From contig NZ_JMLU01000004.1 of assembly GCF_000686885.1 (NCBI RefSeq), positions 62,001-126,000 on the forward strand: a stretch of DNA of 64,000 bases, read 5' to 3'. The notes beneath the pieces are model-generated. The model had not been told where the DNA came from and ran no database searches. It was given only the letters and a program-made list of their open reading frames with translations. Positions 18,830 to 28,417 of this stretch are shown here, piece after piece. Both the position numbers and the translations under genes were made by a program. Source of the DNA: Flavobacterium sasangense DSM 21067. GTDB taxonomy: Bacteria; Bacteroidota; Bacteroidia; Flavobacteriales; Flavobacteriaceae. Each line of letters begins with the position of its first letter. The stretch's first letter is position 1.

Positions 18830-18852
18830 TTGCGACTTTGCGACTTTGCGAG
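18830..18852. repeat. short tandem repeat (GACTTTGC)
   Basis: TTTGCGAC is repeated almost perfectly in TTGCGACTTTGCGACTTTGC, just upstream of glmM. The TTG units fall at distances where a -33 element could be (15 or 23 bases before the -7 box). Confidence 0.7.
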
Positions 18853-18863
18853 CTACATCTTAA

Positions 18864-18871
18864 TATATTTG
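18864..18871 (+). promoter_or_regulatory. -7 box of glmM promoter
   Basis: TATATTTG exact match, 21 bases before ATG 18893. TTG at 18838-18840 (23-base spacer) inside the tandem repeat may be the -33. Confidence 0.5.
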
Positions 18872-18892
18872 TATTTCAAATTTCAATTCATC

Positions 18893-20281
18893 ATGACATT
18901 AATAAAATCAATATCAGGAATTCGTGGAACCATTGGCGGAAAAGTGGGTGATAACCTAACTCCAGTTGACGCTGTAAAATTTGCTTCTGCTTACGGAACC
19001 TTTCTAAAACAAAACATTGCAAAAGATAAACTAAAAGTAGTAATTGGTCGAGATGCGAGAATTTCGGGACCCATGATTCATAATTTAGTGGTGAATACAT
19101 TAGTTGGATTAGGAATTGATGTTATCGATCTAGGCTTATCCACTACTCCAACGGTTGAAATTGCAGTTCCTGTGGAAAAAGCAGATGGTGGAATTATCCT
19201 GACGGCTTCTCACAATCCAAAACAATGGAACGCTTTAAAATTATTAAATTCAAAAGGCGAATTTTTAAGCGGTGCCGATGGAGCAAAAATTCTAGAAATT
19301 GCGGAAGCCGAAGCCTTTGATTTTGCCGATGTGGACTCGCTAGGAGAAGTTACTGAAAACAATGCTTACATGGATATTCACATTGATGAAGTATTAGAAT
19401 TGCCTTTGGTTAATGCTGATTTGGTAAAGACTAAAAAATTCAAAGTAGTTGTTGATGGAGTAAATTCATCGGGTGGAATTATTATCCCAAATCTATTAGA
19501 ACAAATGGGCGTTGAAGTAGTAAAATTATATTGCAATCCAAACGGTCATTTTCCTCACAATCCAGAGCCTTTAAAAGAACACTTAGGTGATATTTGTAAA
19601 TTAGTTGTAGAAGAAAAAGCGGATTTCGGAATTGTAGTTGACCCAGATGTGGATCGATTAGCTTTCATTTCTAATGATGGTGAAATGTTTGGTGAAGAAT
19701 ATACTTTAGTAGCTGTTGCCGATTATGTTTTATCGAAAACTCTTGGAAATACGGTTTCTAATATGTCATCTTCTCGTGCTTTACGCGATATTACTGAAAA
19801 ACACGGCGGAACATATCAAGCAAGTGCTGTAGGAGAAGTAAATGTGGTAGAATTAATGAAGAAAACCAACGCTATCATTGGTGGCGAAGGAAATGGCGGA
19901 ATTATTTATCCATCATCGCACTATGGTAGAGATAGTATTGTTGGAGCAGCTTTATTTTTAACGTATTTGGCTAACCAAGATAAAACGGTTGCTGAAATTA
20001 GAGCAAGTTTTCCTCAATATTATATGAGTAAAAACAAAATTGAGTTAACACCTCAAATCGATGTTGATACTGTTTTAGCTGCGTTAACCGAAAAATATAA
20101 ATCAGAGAATATCTCAACTATTGACGGAGTAAAAATTGATTTCCCAACCGAATGGGTGCATTTAAGAAAATCAAACACCGAACCAATTATTAGAATTTAC
20201 ACGGAAGCTCCAACACAATCAGAAGCTGATGTTTTAGCAGAAAGATTTGTTAAAGAACTCAAAGAAATAGCAGGAATATAA
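18893..20281 (+). CDS. glmM: phosphoglucosamine mutase
   Basis: Phosphohexomutase converting glucosamine-6-phosphate to glucosamine-1-phosphate for UDP-GlcNAc, peptidoglycan and lipid A. 462 residues, normal. The four domain loops are present: TASHNPKQWNALK (phosphoserine), DPDVDRLAF (Mg2+), GEGNGGIIYP (sugar specificity) and RKSNTEPIIRIYTE (phosphate binding). The ATG 18893 start gives MTLIKSISGIRGTIGG; the frame runs on to 18830, but that adds repeat-derived residues. Bacteroidota usually annotate this family as GlmM; phosphomannomutase activity is an alternative. Confidence 0.92.
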   Translation: MTLIKSISGIRGTIGGKVGDNLTPVDAVKFASAYGTFLKQNIAKDKLKVVIGRDARISGPMIHNLVVNTLVGLGIDVIDLGLSTTPTVEIAVPVEKADGGIILTASHNPKQWNALKLLNSKGEFLSGADGAKILEIAEAEAFDFADVDSLGEVTENNAYMDIHIDEVLELPLVNADLVKTKKFKVVVDGVNSSGGIIIPNLLEQMGVEVVKLYCNPNGHFPHNPEPLKEHLGDICKLVVEEKADFGIVVDPDVDRLAFISNDGEMFGEEYTLVAVADYVLSKTLGNTVSNMSSSRALRDITEKHGGTYQASAVGEVNVVELMKKTNAIIGGEGNGGIIYPSSHYGRDSIVGAALFLTYLANQDKTVAEIRASFPQYYMSKNKIELTPQIDVDTVLAALTEKYKSENISTIDGVKIDFPTEWVHLRKSNTEPIIRIYTEAPTQSEADVLAERFVKELKEIAGI

Positions 20282-20286
20282 ATAAT

Positions 20287-20319
20287 AAAAAAGGTTAGAT
20301 TTTAAATCTGACCTTTTTT
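20287..20319. terminator. bidirectional intrinsic terminator
   Basis: AAAAAAGGTTAGATTT / AAATCTGACCTTTTTT nearly perfect palindrome (one G-U pair) between glmM and the convergent secreted-protein gene. Confidence 0.9.
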
Positions 20320-20320
20320 A

Positions 20321-20746
20321 TTATTTACCGTGGCCTTTTCCATGGCCTTTCCCTGGGTGACCATTACCTTTATTGTGTTTATGGTCGTGATGGTGTTTTT
20401 TTACTTTATATTTTGTTTTATGCGAGTAATTATAGCGTTGTGGGCTATCGCCATAAAAATCTAATTCTATTTGAGTACTTTTTCCTAAATTAATACCCAC
20501 AAAAATTGAAGGAACTTTTACACTTACCGACCATTTTCCGTTGTTGAAATAAATATAATTTCCTCTTTGAATGTCATAATACATATTTTGGTCAGGAAAA
20601 TAAATATGTCTTGTTTTTGCTCTATATCCATGAGCAGGAGCCCAAGGCGGTGGTCCTTGCGAAAAAACGTCTGTTGGCACTACCAACATAAATACTAAAA
20701 TTAATACCCCAAAAAGCGTTGCTATTCTGTTTTTACTAGTTTCCAT
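20321..20746 (-). CDS. secreted protein with His/Gly/Lys-rich C-terminal tail
   Basis: 141-residue exported protein not recognised as a named family. Signal peptide to about residue 30 (LFGVLILVFMLVVPTDVFSQ), then GPPPWAPAHGYRAKTRHIYFPDQNMYYD, a Pro/aromatic segment found in many flavobacterial exported proteins. The central part has beta character. The last 35 residues are low-complexity, with KKHHHDHKHNKGNG and HGKGHGK repeats. The histidines could bind metal, and the strong positive charge suggests interaction with anionic surface polymers; both are guesses. Transcribed alone, downstream of glmM and convergent with it. Confidence 0.75.
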   Translation of the reverse strand: METSKNRIATLFGVLILVFMLVVPTDVFSQGPPPWAPAHGYRAKTRHIYFPDQNMYYDIQRGNYIYFNNGKWSVSVKVPSIFVGINLGKSTQIELDFYGDSPQRYNYSHKTKYKVKKHHHDHKHNKGNGHPGKGHGKGHGK

Positions 20747-20856
20747 AGTGATTAAATTTAATAGTTATTTGTATTAATAAACCAATAATACTGCCAAAAA
20801 TTATGTTTTTAGAAATTTTTAACTTTTTTTAACATTTTTTAAAAACAGAAAAAAGT

Positions 20857-22830
20857 CTATTTAACAATAATTTTTTTTGTGGTACTTTGAACGCCATTTG
20901 TAACTTTAACCAAGTACATTCCGGCATTTAAATCTAACTTGACACGTATTTCGTTTTCAAAATTTTCTGTCTTAAGTAACTGTCCTGTAATGGTATAAAT
21001 TTCCACTTTTGAAGTTCCTTCTAAACCAGAAACAATTAAGTATTCAGAAGCTGGATTTGGATAAACAACTACTCTATTATCAATTGGAGTTTGAGTCGAT
21101 AAAGTAGAAAACCATGGCTGACCAAAATTAGCTCCAAAAATATAATCAGCTAAACTAGGATAATCTATAAATGGATTACGATTCATTTGCCAAGTATATA
21201 TGTAATTATTACGATTCATTTCAAAATCGTCTCTTGGGTCGGTTGTATTCCAAGTTAGTAAAGTAGCTAAATCACCTAATATTTGGTTTCCTGAAATATC
21301 TGATGGATTACCATTAACTAAACTTAATGCGTTATATCTAACAGCCATATAAAACAATGATCTTGCTACATCTCCTTTCCATTTTCCTTGTGTTCCCAAT
21401 GGTCCATTATAATCTCCTAAACCAAAATCTTTATTACTTTTAATAATATTTTCTTGTCCATCTTCAGCGTGTAAGTGATGTGCATCTGAATGAGCAGATA
21501 AAATATCATTTGCATTTGTTGGCAACCAAATATTGATTCCATCTGCAGTAGAGGATGTTCCTCCAGAAAAACCTCCTCTTGCTTGCGCAAAAACATGTTC
21601 TCTTACCCATTTTCCTACACCACTACTTCCAACTTGCTGATCTAATTTTGGTTTTGGTGACTCAACATAATACATCCAAACTTGATTACTATTTTCAGGA
21701 TTTATATCAGCACTTTTGAGTATTTCCCAAATATCACCATAACTATGTGCTCGAACAACCGCTGGATTTGCAATTATATCTTGTAGCGCTTGCTTTAATG
21801 CATTACCAGATAGACCTTCTAAAGAATCGTAATACCCAGCAGGAATAGTTGGTGTTACTAGACCATAAGTAGGGTTTAAAGGAGTTCCATAAGATTGAAC
21901 TATAAAATCGTTATCGTAAACTCTTACTATGATATTATTATTATTTGAAACATAGCCTAAAGCTAAAGGCTGAACACTAATCAACATTTCTTCATCTCCC
22001 TCATCAAAATTATCGTCTGTTAGAGTGATACTTGTTTGTGTTGAACTTTGACCTATTGGAATTGTAACTGATAAAGTTCCTAAATAATCACTACTATTAA
22101 AATTTCCATTGTTAAGAGCGAAATTTATATCTAGATTAGCATTTGTAACAGGTTGGCTTGTCGTAAAAATAATATTAAAAATATCACCTTCATTATAACT
22201 TACTTGAGAAGTTGAAACCGTTACATAATTTAAAACTATTCCACTTCCATCATTGTTAACACCAGGAGTCGGGGGCTTTACTTCATAAGTTCCATCATTT
22301 TTTCTTTGAATTGATTTTGAAACCGAAGTTGATGTTTCAATATCAGCAGAACTTACTGATAAATTTAAAATCGACATTAAATTTGTTGCCACTAGAGTAT
22401 TACTATTTGAATAAGCAACCGCATCAATTAAATTTGTTAGAGTTGCCAAAGTTCCTGTAGTAGTTGTATATGGAAAATCAGAACCGTTTCCAAGATATAG
22501 TGCTACTACATCTGGTCCGTTTTGAATTTTACTATTCGGAATATTACCTGCTGGAGAAGGCTCTACCATAACATTTCCAAAATGAATAATTCCATTTATG
22601 TCAGTTATAAAACCATCTAAATCATAGGTGTAATAGCTAGAAGAATTTGATTCATTAAAAAAAACGAGTACATAACCATCCAAAGGAAAATTTGGTGTAG
22701 ATGATTTTAATTCAATAAATTCCTTAACATCACTTCCAGGATTATCTGCATCTACCTCGTTAATAACAACTTGAGAGTAGTTAAACATTCCTAACATAAG
22801 GAATAATAGGGTAAGTAATTTTTGGAGCAT
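20857..22830 (-). CDS. T9SS-exported endonuclease I family protein (multidomain)
   Basis: 657-residue secreted nuclease. Order: signal peptide; a lamin-tail-like domain opening with VVINEVDADNPGSDVKEFIEL; a Calx-beta-like segment (VSYNEGDIFNIIFTTSQPV ... DDNFDEGDEEMLISV); an endonuclease I domain (GLSGNALKQALQ, REHVFAQARGGF, DAHHLHAEDGQENIIKSN, GDVARSLFYMAVRY) with the His-Asn type catalytic features; and a T9SS type-A sorting domain near the C-terminus (VVYPNPASEYLIV ... GMYLVKVTNG...KKIIVK). ATG 22830 (MLQKLLTLLFLM) is chosen over 22890. Likely degrades extracellular DNA for nutrients. Confidence 0.9.
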   Translation of the reverse strand: MLQKLLTLLFLMLGMFNYSQVVINEVDADNPGSDVKEFIELKSSTPNFPLDGYVLVFFNESNSSSYYTYDLDGFITDINGIIHFGNVMVEPSPAGNIPNSKIQNGPDVVALYLGNGSDFPYTTTTGTLATLTNLIDAVAYSNSNTLVATNLMSILNLSVSSADIETSTSVSKSIQRKNDGTYEVKPPTPGVNNDGSGIVLNYVTVSTSQVSYNEGDIFNIIFTTSQPVTNANLDINFALNNGNFNSSDYLGTLSVTIPIGQSSTQTSITLTDDNFDEGDEEMLISVQPLALGYVSNNNNIIVRVYDNDFIVQSYGTPLNPTYGLVTPTIPAGYYDSLEGLSGNALKQALQDIIANPAVVRAHSYGDIWEILKSADINPENSNQVWMYYVESPKPKLDQQVGSSGVGKWVREHVFAQARGGFSGGTSSTADGINIWLPTNANDILSAHSDAHHLHAEDGQENIIKSNKDFGLGDYNGPLGTQGKWKGDVARSLFYMAVRYNALSLVNGNPSDISGNQILGDLATLLTWNTTDPRDDFEMNRNNYIYTWQMNRNPFIDYPSLADYIFGANFGQPWFSTLSTQTPIDNRVVVYPNPASEYLIVSGLEGTSKVEIYTITGQLLKTENFENEIRVKLDLNAGMYLVKVTNGVQSTTKKIIVK

Positions 22831-22845
22831 AAAAACTAATTTTAT

Positions 22846-22853
22846 CAAAAATA
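22846..22853 (-). promoter_or_regulatory. -7 box of endonuclease gene
   Basis: Minus-strand TATTTTTG, exact match, 15 bases before ATG 22830. Confidence 0.45.
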
Positions 22854-22904
22854 CGAATATAAAAATGAAAGTACCTTCATTTTTTAACAATACTTATTAA
22901 TTTT

Positions 22905-25826
22905 ATGCATTTTTTAAGGCTATTGTACGAGTATTTTTATATTTTGCAGTCGTTAAGCAACTTTTTGCTTTGTTTGCCATCTAACAATAAAACTGATAAA
23001 TCAATTTTGAAATTTATTATTAAAATAATTGTTTTCTTATTTCCAATTCTTGTTATCTCTCAACATTCTACTAGAATGATTGTTAGAGTTAATTCAGAAG
23101 AAAAAACGCTATTGATTAAACAAATTTTAACTTACAATAACACTAGTAATGATACCTTAAATCATATCATTCTTAACGATTGGAACAATGCTTTTTCATC
23201 AAAATCTTCTGCATTAGCAAAAAAATATTCCGATGAATTTGTGAGAGCCTTTCATTTAGCAACAGAAAAAGAAAGAGGTTTCACAGAAATTAAAAATATA
23301 GTAGACAACGATTTTCAAATAATAAATTGGAACCGACCTAAGGGCAAAGTAGATTTAATAAAACTAGAACTCAATCAGCCTATTTTACCTTGTTCGAAAC
23401 AAACCTTCACATTGGTTTATATCGTTAAAATTCCAGATTCAAAATTTACCAAATACGGTTACAATAATGACGGACGAATCGTATTAAAAAACTGGTATTT
23501 AAATCCCGCTCGATTTGAGCATAAAAAATTCATACAATATAGTAATGAAAATCTAGATGATATTCCAAATGCTTTTTCTGATTTTGAAATTGAATTTGAA
23601 CTTCCAAAAGACTATGCTTTATCAAGTAACCTACAAGAAATCAATTCTATTGAACTTATTGATACTAAAAAGGTTCTTCTAAATTCTAAAAACAAAAATG
23701 AAGTTGTCATTACAATAGAACCTAAAAACACCTATCAAACTTACCGAAATGAAATTATTGAAGTAAGTTGTGGAATTGAAGATGCTAGAGTAAAAGAAAT
23801 TGACAAAGCGATAATCTTTGATAAAGTAAGCCGTTTTACAGCTTCAAAATTAGGATTACCTCTAACTTCTAAAATTATAATTACTCAGGAAGACTACGCG
23901 CGTCAGCCGTTTTATGGTTTAAATCAATTGCCTAGCTTTTTGAGTCCGTTTTCTAATGAATTGATGTTTGAGTTGAAATTTTTAAAAACCTATTTAAACA
24001 ACTACTTAAAAGAGAATCTTAATCTAAATCAAAGACGTGATTATTGGATTGCAGATGGAATTCAAATGTTCTTAATGATGCAATATGCTGATGAGTATTT
24101 TCCTGAATTAAAAATGACTGGAAATGTTGCCCACCTAAAAATTTTAAAACCGTATCATTTTATCAATCTAGATTTCAACCAACAATATAACTATTTGTAT
24201 ATGTTAATGGCTCGTAAAAATTTAGATCAACCTCTTAACGAACCCAAAAATCGCCTAATAAAATTCAACGAACAAATTGCAAGCAAATACAGAGCTGGCT
24301 TAAGTTTAAAATATTTAGATAGCTATTTAGGAAACGATATTGTTCATAAAAGCATTCAAGAATACATTCAAGAAAATCAGTTTTTTGGAACAAATTCTCG
24401 TCAGTTTGAAACCGTTCTTATAAAAAATAGTCCAAAAGACATTAATTGGTTTTTTAGAACTGTTATTGAAACTCGTGATTTAATCGATTATAAATTTGGA
24501 AAAGTTACCAAAACAGAAGATTCTATAACGGTAAATATCATTAATAAAACCAATACCAACGTGCCCATTTCTCTATATCAATTAAAAAATAATGAAGTGG
24601 TTAATAAAATGTGGTTGACCGAAATTAAAACCGATTCAACTATTGTAATACCAAGATTGGGTGCCGATAAAATAACACTAAATTACAACAACGAAGTTCC
24701 AGAATACAATTTAAGAAACAATTGGAAATCTTTAAAAGGTTTCTTCTTTAACAATCGTCCTTTAAAATTCATATTTTTTAAAGATTTAGAAGAACCTTAT
24801 TACAATCAAATCTTTTATGTTCCAGAGGCCGAATTCAATATTTATGATGGTATTGCTTTAGGAATGCGAATTAATAATAAATCCATGCTGAACAAACCGT
24901 TCTCTTTCAGCATGACACCAATGTATTCAAGTAATACAGGATCAATCGTAGGGAAATTTTCTGCTTTTGTAGATGATAATATTCGCGAAAAAGGCAAGTT
25001 ATATAACATCCGATACATGGTAGCTGGTAGTCGTTTCCATTACACAAAAGATGCTTTTTATACCAATTTTACACCAGTTGTTCAATTTAGATTTAGGGAT
25101 GAAAATTTTAGAGTAAACAAAAATGAATTCATTCAACTAAGACAGGTCTATGTCAATAGGGACAAATCGCCATTTGTAACGGATGCTAATACACAAAACT
25201 ATAATATTTTCAATGCTAAATACGGAAATTATCAATCAGAAGGAACGAAGCATTTTTCACTATTAAACGATTTACAAATTGCTAATTCATTTGGAAAAAT
25301 TTCCACAGAAATCCATTACCGAAAATTATTTGAAAACAATAGACAAATTAGTCTTCGTTTTTTCGCAGGAGCTTTTATGTACAGAAGTGTAAATACTGAC
25401 TTTTTTAGTTTTGGACTAGACCGACCAAACGATTACATGTTCGATTACAATCTATTAGGAAGAAGTGAAACCACTGGGATTTACAGCCAACAATACGTTT
25501 ATGCAGAAGGTGGTTTCAAATCTAAATTAGATACAAGATTTGCGAACCAATGGATGACAACAATAAATGGAACCTTCAATATTTGGAACTGGATTCAAAT
25601 ATATGGCGATGCCGGAATGTTTAAAAATCAATACACTAGTCCAAAATTTGTATACGATTCTGGATTACACCTTAATCTTGTTCCTGATTATTTTGAACTT
25701 TTTTTACCTGTTTATTCTTCAAATGGTTTTGAACTTAATTCAAATAATTATGGCGAAAAAATCCGTTTTGTAGTAACCTTAAGTCCAAAAATATTAGTTT
25801 CTCTATTTACAAGAAAATGGTTTTAA
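22905..25826 (+). CDS. M1-like metallopeptidase homologue with degenerate zinc site, fused to a putative outer-membrane beta-barrel
   Basis: 973-residue protein. A signal-like helix (IIKIIVFLFPILVISQ) precedes an M1 aminopeptidase-like N-terminal region. Where M1 enzymes have HExxH and a downstream Glu in WLNEG, this protein has FELKF (residues 355-359) and WIADG (381-385), so both zinc histidines are absent. From about residue 640 the sequence is alternating aromatic beta strands ending in TRKWF, like an outer-membrane barrel. The annotated ATG adds 34 odd residues; TTG 23007 (LKFIIKIIVFLFPIL) may be the real start. Probably a surface binding or structural protein. Divergent from the endonuclease gene. 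Confidence 0.68.
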   Translation: MHFLRLLYEYFYILQSLSNFLLCLPSNNKTDKSILKFIIKIIVFLFPILVISQHSTRMIVRVNSEEKTLLIKQILTYNNTSNDTLNHIILNDWNNAFSSKSSALAKKYSDEFVRAFHLATEKERGFTEIKNIVDNDFQIINWNRPKGKVDLIKLELNQPILPCSKQTFTLVYIVKIPDSKFTKYGYNNDGRIVLKNWYLNPARFEHKKFIQYSNENLDDIPNAFSDFEIEFELPKDYALSSNLQEINSIELIDTKKVLLNSKNKNEVVITIEPKNTYQTYRNEIIEVSCGIEDARVKEIDKAIIFDKVSRFTASKLGLPLTSKIIITQEDYARQPFYGLNQLPSFLSPFSNELMFELKFLKTYLNNYLKENLNLNQRRDYWIADGIQMFLMMQYADEYFPELKMTGNVAHLKILKPYHFINLDFNQQYNYLYMLMARKNLDQPLNEPKNRLIKFNEQIASKYRAGLSLKYLDSYLGNDIVHKSIQEYIQENQFFGTNSRQFETVLIKNSPKDINWFFRTVIETRDLIDYKFGKVTKTEDSITVNIINKTNTNVPISLYQLKNNEVVNKMWLTEIKTDSTIVIPRLGADKITLNYNNEVPEYNLRNNWKSLKGFFFNNRPLKFIFFKDLEEPYYNQIFYVPEAEFNIYDGIALGMRINNKSMLNKPFSFSMTPMYSSNTGSIVGKFSAFVDDNIREKGKLYNIRYMVAGSRFHYTKDAFYTNFTPVVQFRFRDENFRVNKNEFIQLRQVYVNRDKSPFVTDANTQNYNIFNAKYGNYQSEGTKHFSLLNDLQIANSFGKISTEIHYRKLFENNRQISLRFFAGAFMYRSVNTDFFSFGLDRPNDYMFDYNLLGRSETTGIYSQQYVYAEGGFKSKLDTRFANQWMTTINGTFNIWNWIQIYGDAGMFKNQYTSPKFVYDSGLHLNLVPDYFELFLPVYSSNGFELNSNNYGEKIRFVVTLSPKILVSLFTRKWF

Positions 25827-25846
25827 TAGCTTTTTGACTATTTTTT

Positions 25847-25934
25847 TGATAATTTAATAATTAAAAATCGTTTTTTAATAGATTCATTGCGTTTTTCAAA
25901 TCAAAACTATTGATAATTTAATAATAATTAAAAA
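25847..25934. repeat. direct repeat in AT-rich intergenic DNA
   Basis: TTGATAATTTAATAATTAAAA (about 25847-25866) recurs as TTGATAATTTAATAATAATT (about 25910-25930) upstream of the fused E1 gene. Significance is uncertain in such AT-rich sequence. Confidence 0.5.
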
Positions 25935-25950
25935 AATATTACTCCTTGTA

Positions 25951-25980
25951 TTGTTTTATAAGTCGTTTTAATTAAATTTG
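25951..25980 (+). promoter_or_regulatory. promoter of fused E1 gene
   Basis: TTG (25951-25953), 19-base spacer, then TAAATTTG (25973-25980): a near-ideal Bacteroidota housekeeping promoter, 29 bases before ATG 26010. Confidence 0.75.
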
Positions 25981-26009
25981 TTGAATTATCAATTTCGTAC
26001 AAACGGCTT

Positions 26010-28412
26010 ATGAAAACAGCAACAACATCGGAAGTAGTTTCTTTTGAAGATTTCAAAAAAGAAGTCATTAACGATTATAAAATCGCCCGAATTAGTAGAG
26101 AATGTAGTCTTCTTGGAAGAAAAGAAGTACTTACAGGTAAAGCCAAATTCGGAATTTTTGGCGATGGTAAAGAAGTACCTCAATTAGCTTTAGCAAAAGC
26201 GTTTCAAAACGGAGATTTCCGTTCAGGATACTACCGAGACCAAACGTTTATGATGGCAATTGGTGCTATGAATATCGAGCAATTCTTCGCTGGATTGTAC
26301 GGCCATACCGATATTAATTTTGATCCAATGAGTGCCGGTCGTCAAATGGGCGGACATTTTGCAACACATTCATTAGACGAAAACGGAAATTGGAAAAACT
26401 TAACCCAACAAAAAAATTCGAGTTCTGACATCTCTCCTACTGCTGGGCAAATGCCGCGTTTGTTAGGATTAGCTCAGGCTTCAAAAATATACAGAAATGT
26501 TTCAGGAATCAACCAAACCAACTTCTCTGAAAACGGAAACGAAGTGGCTTGGGGAACTATCGGAAATGCTTCTACTTCTGAAGGTTTATTCTTCGAAACC
26601 ATCAATGCTGCTGGTGTTTTACAAGTACCAATGGTAATGAGCGTTTGGGACGACGAATACGGAATTTCAGTTCACGCACGTCATCAAACAACTAAAGAAA
26701 ACATCTCAGAAATTTTAAAAGGTTTCCAACGTGATGAAGAAAATAACGGTTACGAAATCTTACGTGTTAAAGGTTGGGATTACCCAGCTTTAGTAGAAAC
26801 CTATCAAAAAGCATCGCAAATTGCGCGTGAAGAACACGTTCCTGTTTTAGTGCACGTAAGCGAATTAACGCAACCGCAAGGTCACTCAACTTCTGGAAGT
26901 CACGAACGTTACAAAAATGCAGAACGTTTGGCTTGGGAAACAGAATTCGACTGTGTAGCTAAAATGAAAACTTGGTTAATTGAAAACAATATCGCTACTT
27001 CTGAAGAATTAGATGAGATTGATAGCCAAGCTAAAAAAGACGTTTTAGAAGGTAAAAAAACAGCTTGGATAAACTTTACAGCTCCAATTAAAGCTGAGCA
27101 ACAAGAGTTGGTTGGTTTGTTAAATACCATCGCTTCACAAAGTGAAAACAAAGTATTCATCGAGAAAATTGCTAACGATGTTGCTTCAATAAAAGAACCT
27201 ATTCGTAAAGATATTTTAGTAGCAGCTCGTAAAGTGTTGCGCATGATTATCAAAGAAAATTCGCGTGCGACTTTAGCTACTTGGATTGAAAACTATACGG
27301 AAAAAATCCAACCAAAATTCAGTTCACACCTATTTTCGCAATCGGATAAAACGGTTTTAAAAACGAAAGAAGTTGCTCCAACTTACGATGCAACTGCGGA
27401 AGATGTGGATGCACGTTTGGTTTTAAGAGATAACTTTGATGCTATCTTCTCAAAATATCCAGAAACCTTAATTTTTGGTGAAGATTCAGGAAACATTGGT
27501 GACGTAAACCAAGGTTTAGAAGGCATGCAAGAAAAATACGGAGAATTACGTGTTGCCGATGTGGGAATTCGTGAAGCTACGATTTTAGGTCAAGGAATTG
27601 GAATGGCAATGAGAGGATTACGTCCAATTGCTGAAATTCAATATTTAGATTATTTGTTGTACGCTATCCAAATCATGAGTGATGATTTAGCAACATTACA
27701 ATACAGAACAGCGGGGCGTCAAAAAGCACCGTTAATCATCAGAACTCGTGGTCACCGTTTAGAAGGCGTTTGGCATTCAGGTTCTCCAATGGGAATGATT
27801 ATCAATGCGATTAGAGGAATTCACGTTTTAGTTCCAAGAAATATGACCAAAGCAGCTGGTTTTTATAACACATTGTTAGAAACTGATGAGCCTGCATTAG
27901 TTGTAGAATGTTTGAACGGTTACCGTTTGAAAGAAAAAATGCCAATCAACTTAGGTGAATTCAAAACACCTATCGGAGTAGTTGAAACAATTAAAACTGG
28001 AACTGATATTACTTTAGTTTCTTACGGATCAACATTACGTTTAGTAGAACAAGCAGCAAATGAGTTAGAATCGGTTGGAATTAGCGCTGAAATTATTGAT
28101 ATTCAATCTCTATTACCTTTCGATATCAATCACGATATTGTAAAATCGGTTGCGAAAACGAATCGATTATTAGTAATTGACGAAGACGTTCCTGGTGGAG
28201 CAAGTGCTTATATTTTACAAGAAATTGTAGAAAATCAAAATGCGTATAAACATTTAGATAGCGCACCACAAACATTAGCTTCAAAAGCGCATAGACCGGC
28301 TTATGGAACGGATGGAGATTACTTCTCAAAACCTTCAGCTGAAGACATTTTTGAGAAAGTATATGCCATGATGAATGAGGCTAATCCAACAAAATATCCA
28401 AGTTTATATTAA
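26010..28412 (+). CDS. fused E1 alpha/beta 2-oxoacid dehydrogenase component
   Basis: 800-residue fusion of E1 alpha (about 1-380) and E1 beta (from about 470; LVLRDNFDAIFSKYPETLIFGED). It is the thiamine-diphosphate decarboxylase of a 2-oxoacid dehydrogenase complex, probably branched-chain 2-oxoacid. The beta part has EAQIQ-like AEIQYLDYLLYAIQ and RTRGHRLEGVWHSGSPMG. The ThDP/Mg motif region reads GNASTSEG (185-192) and later VWDDEYGIS, where usual enzymes have GDGxxSEG ... NNxYGIS. E2 and E3 are not in the window. Single gene, strong promoter upstream and the trp leader directly downstream. Confidence 0.88.
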   Translation: MKTATTSEVVSFEDFKKEVINDYKIARISRECSLLGRKEVLTGKAKFGIFGDGKEVPQLALAKAFQNGDFRSGYYRDQTFMMAIGAMNIEQFFAGLYGHTDINFDPMSAGRQMGGHFATHSLDENGNWKNLTQQKNSSSDISPTAGQMPRLLGLAQASKIYRNVSGINQTNFSENGNEVAWGTIGNASTSEGLFFETINAAGVLQVPMVMSVWDDEYGISVHARHQTTKENISEILKGFQRDEENNGYEILRVKGWDYPALVETYQKASQIAREEHVPVLVHVSELTQPQGHSTSGSHERYKNAERLAWETEFDCVAKMKTWLIENNIATSEELDEIDSQAKKDVLEGKKTAWINFTAPIKAEQQELVGLLNTIASQSENKVFIEKIANDVASIKEPIRKDILVAARKVLRMIIKENSRATLATWIENYTEKIQPKFSSHLFSQSDKTVLKTKEVAPTYDATAEDVDARLVLRDNFDAIFSKYPETLIFGEDSGNIGDVNQGLEGMQEKYGELRVADVGIREATILGQGIGMAMRGLRPIAEIQYLDYLLYAIQIMSDDLATLQYRTAGRQKAPLIIRTRGHRLEGVWHSGSPMGMIINAIRGIHVLVPRNMTKAAGFYNTLLETDEPALVVECLNGYRLKEKMPINLGEFKTPIGVVETIKTGTDITLVSYGSTLRLVEQAANELESVGISAEIIDIQSLLPFDINHDIVKSVAKTNRLLVIDEDVPGGASAYILQEIVENQNAYKHLDSAPQTLASKAHRPAYGTDGDYFSKPSAEDIFEKVYAMMNEANPTKYPSLY

Positions 28413-28417
28413 AAAAT

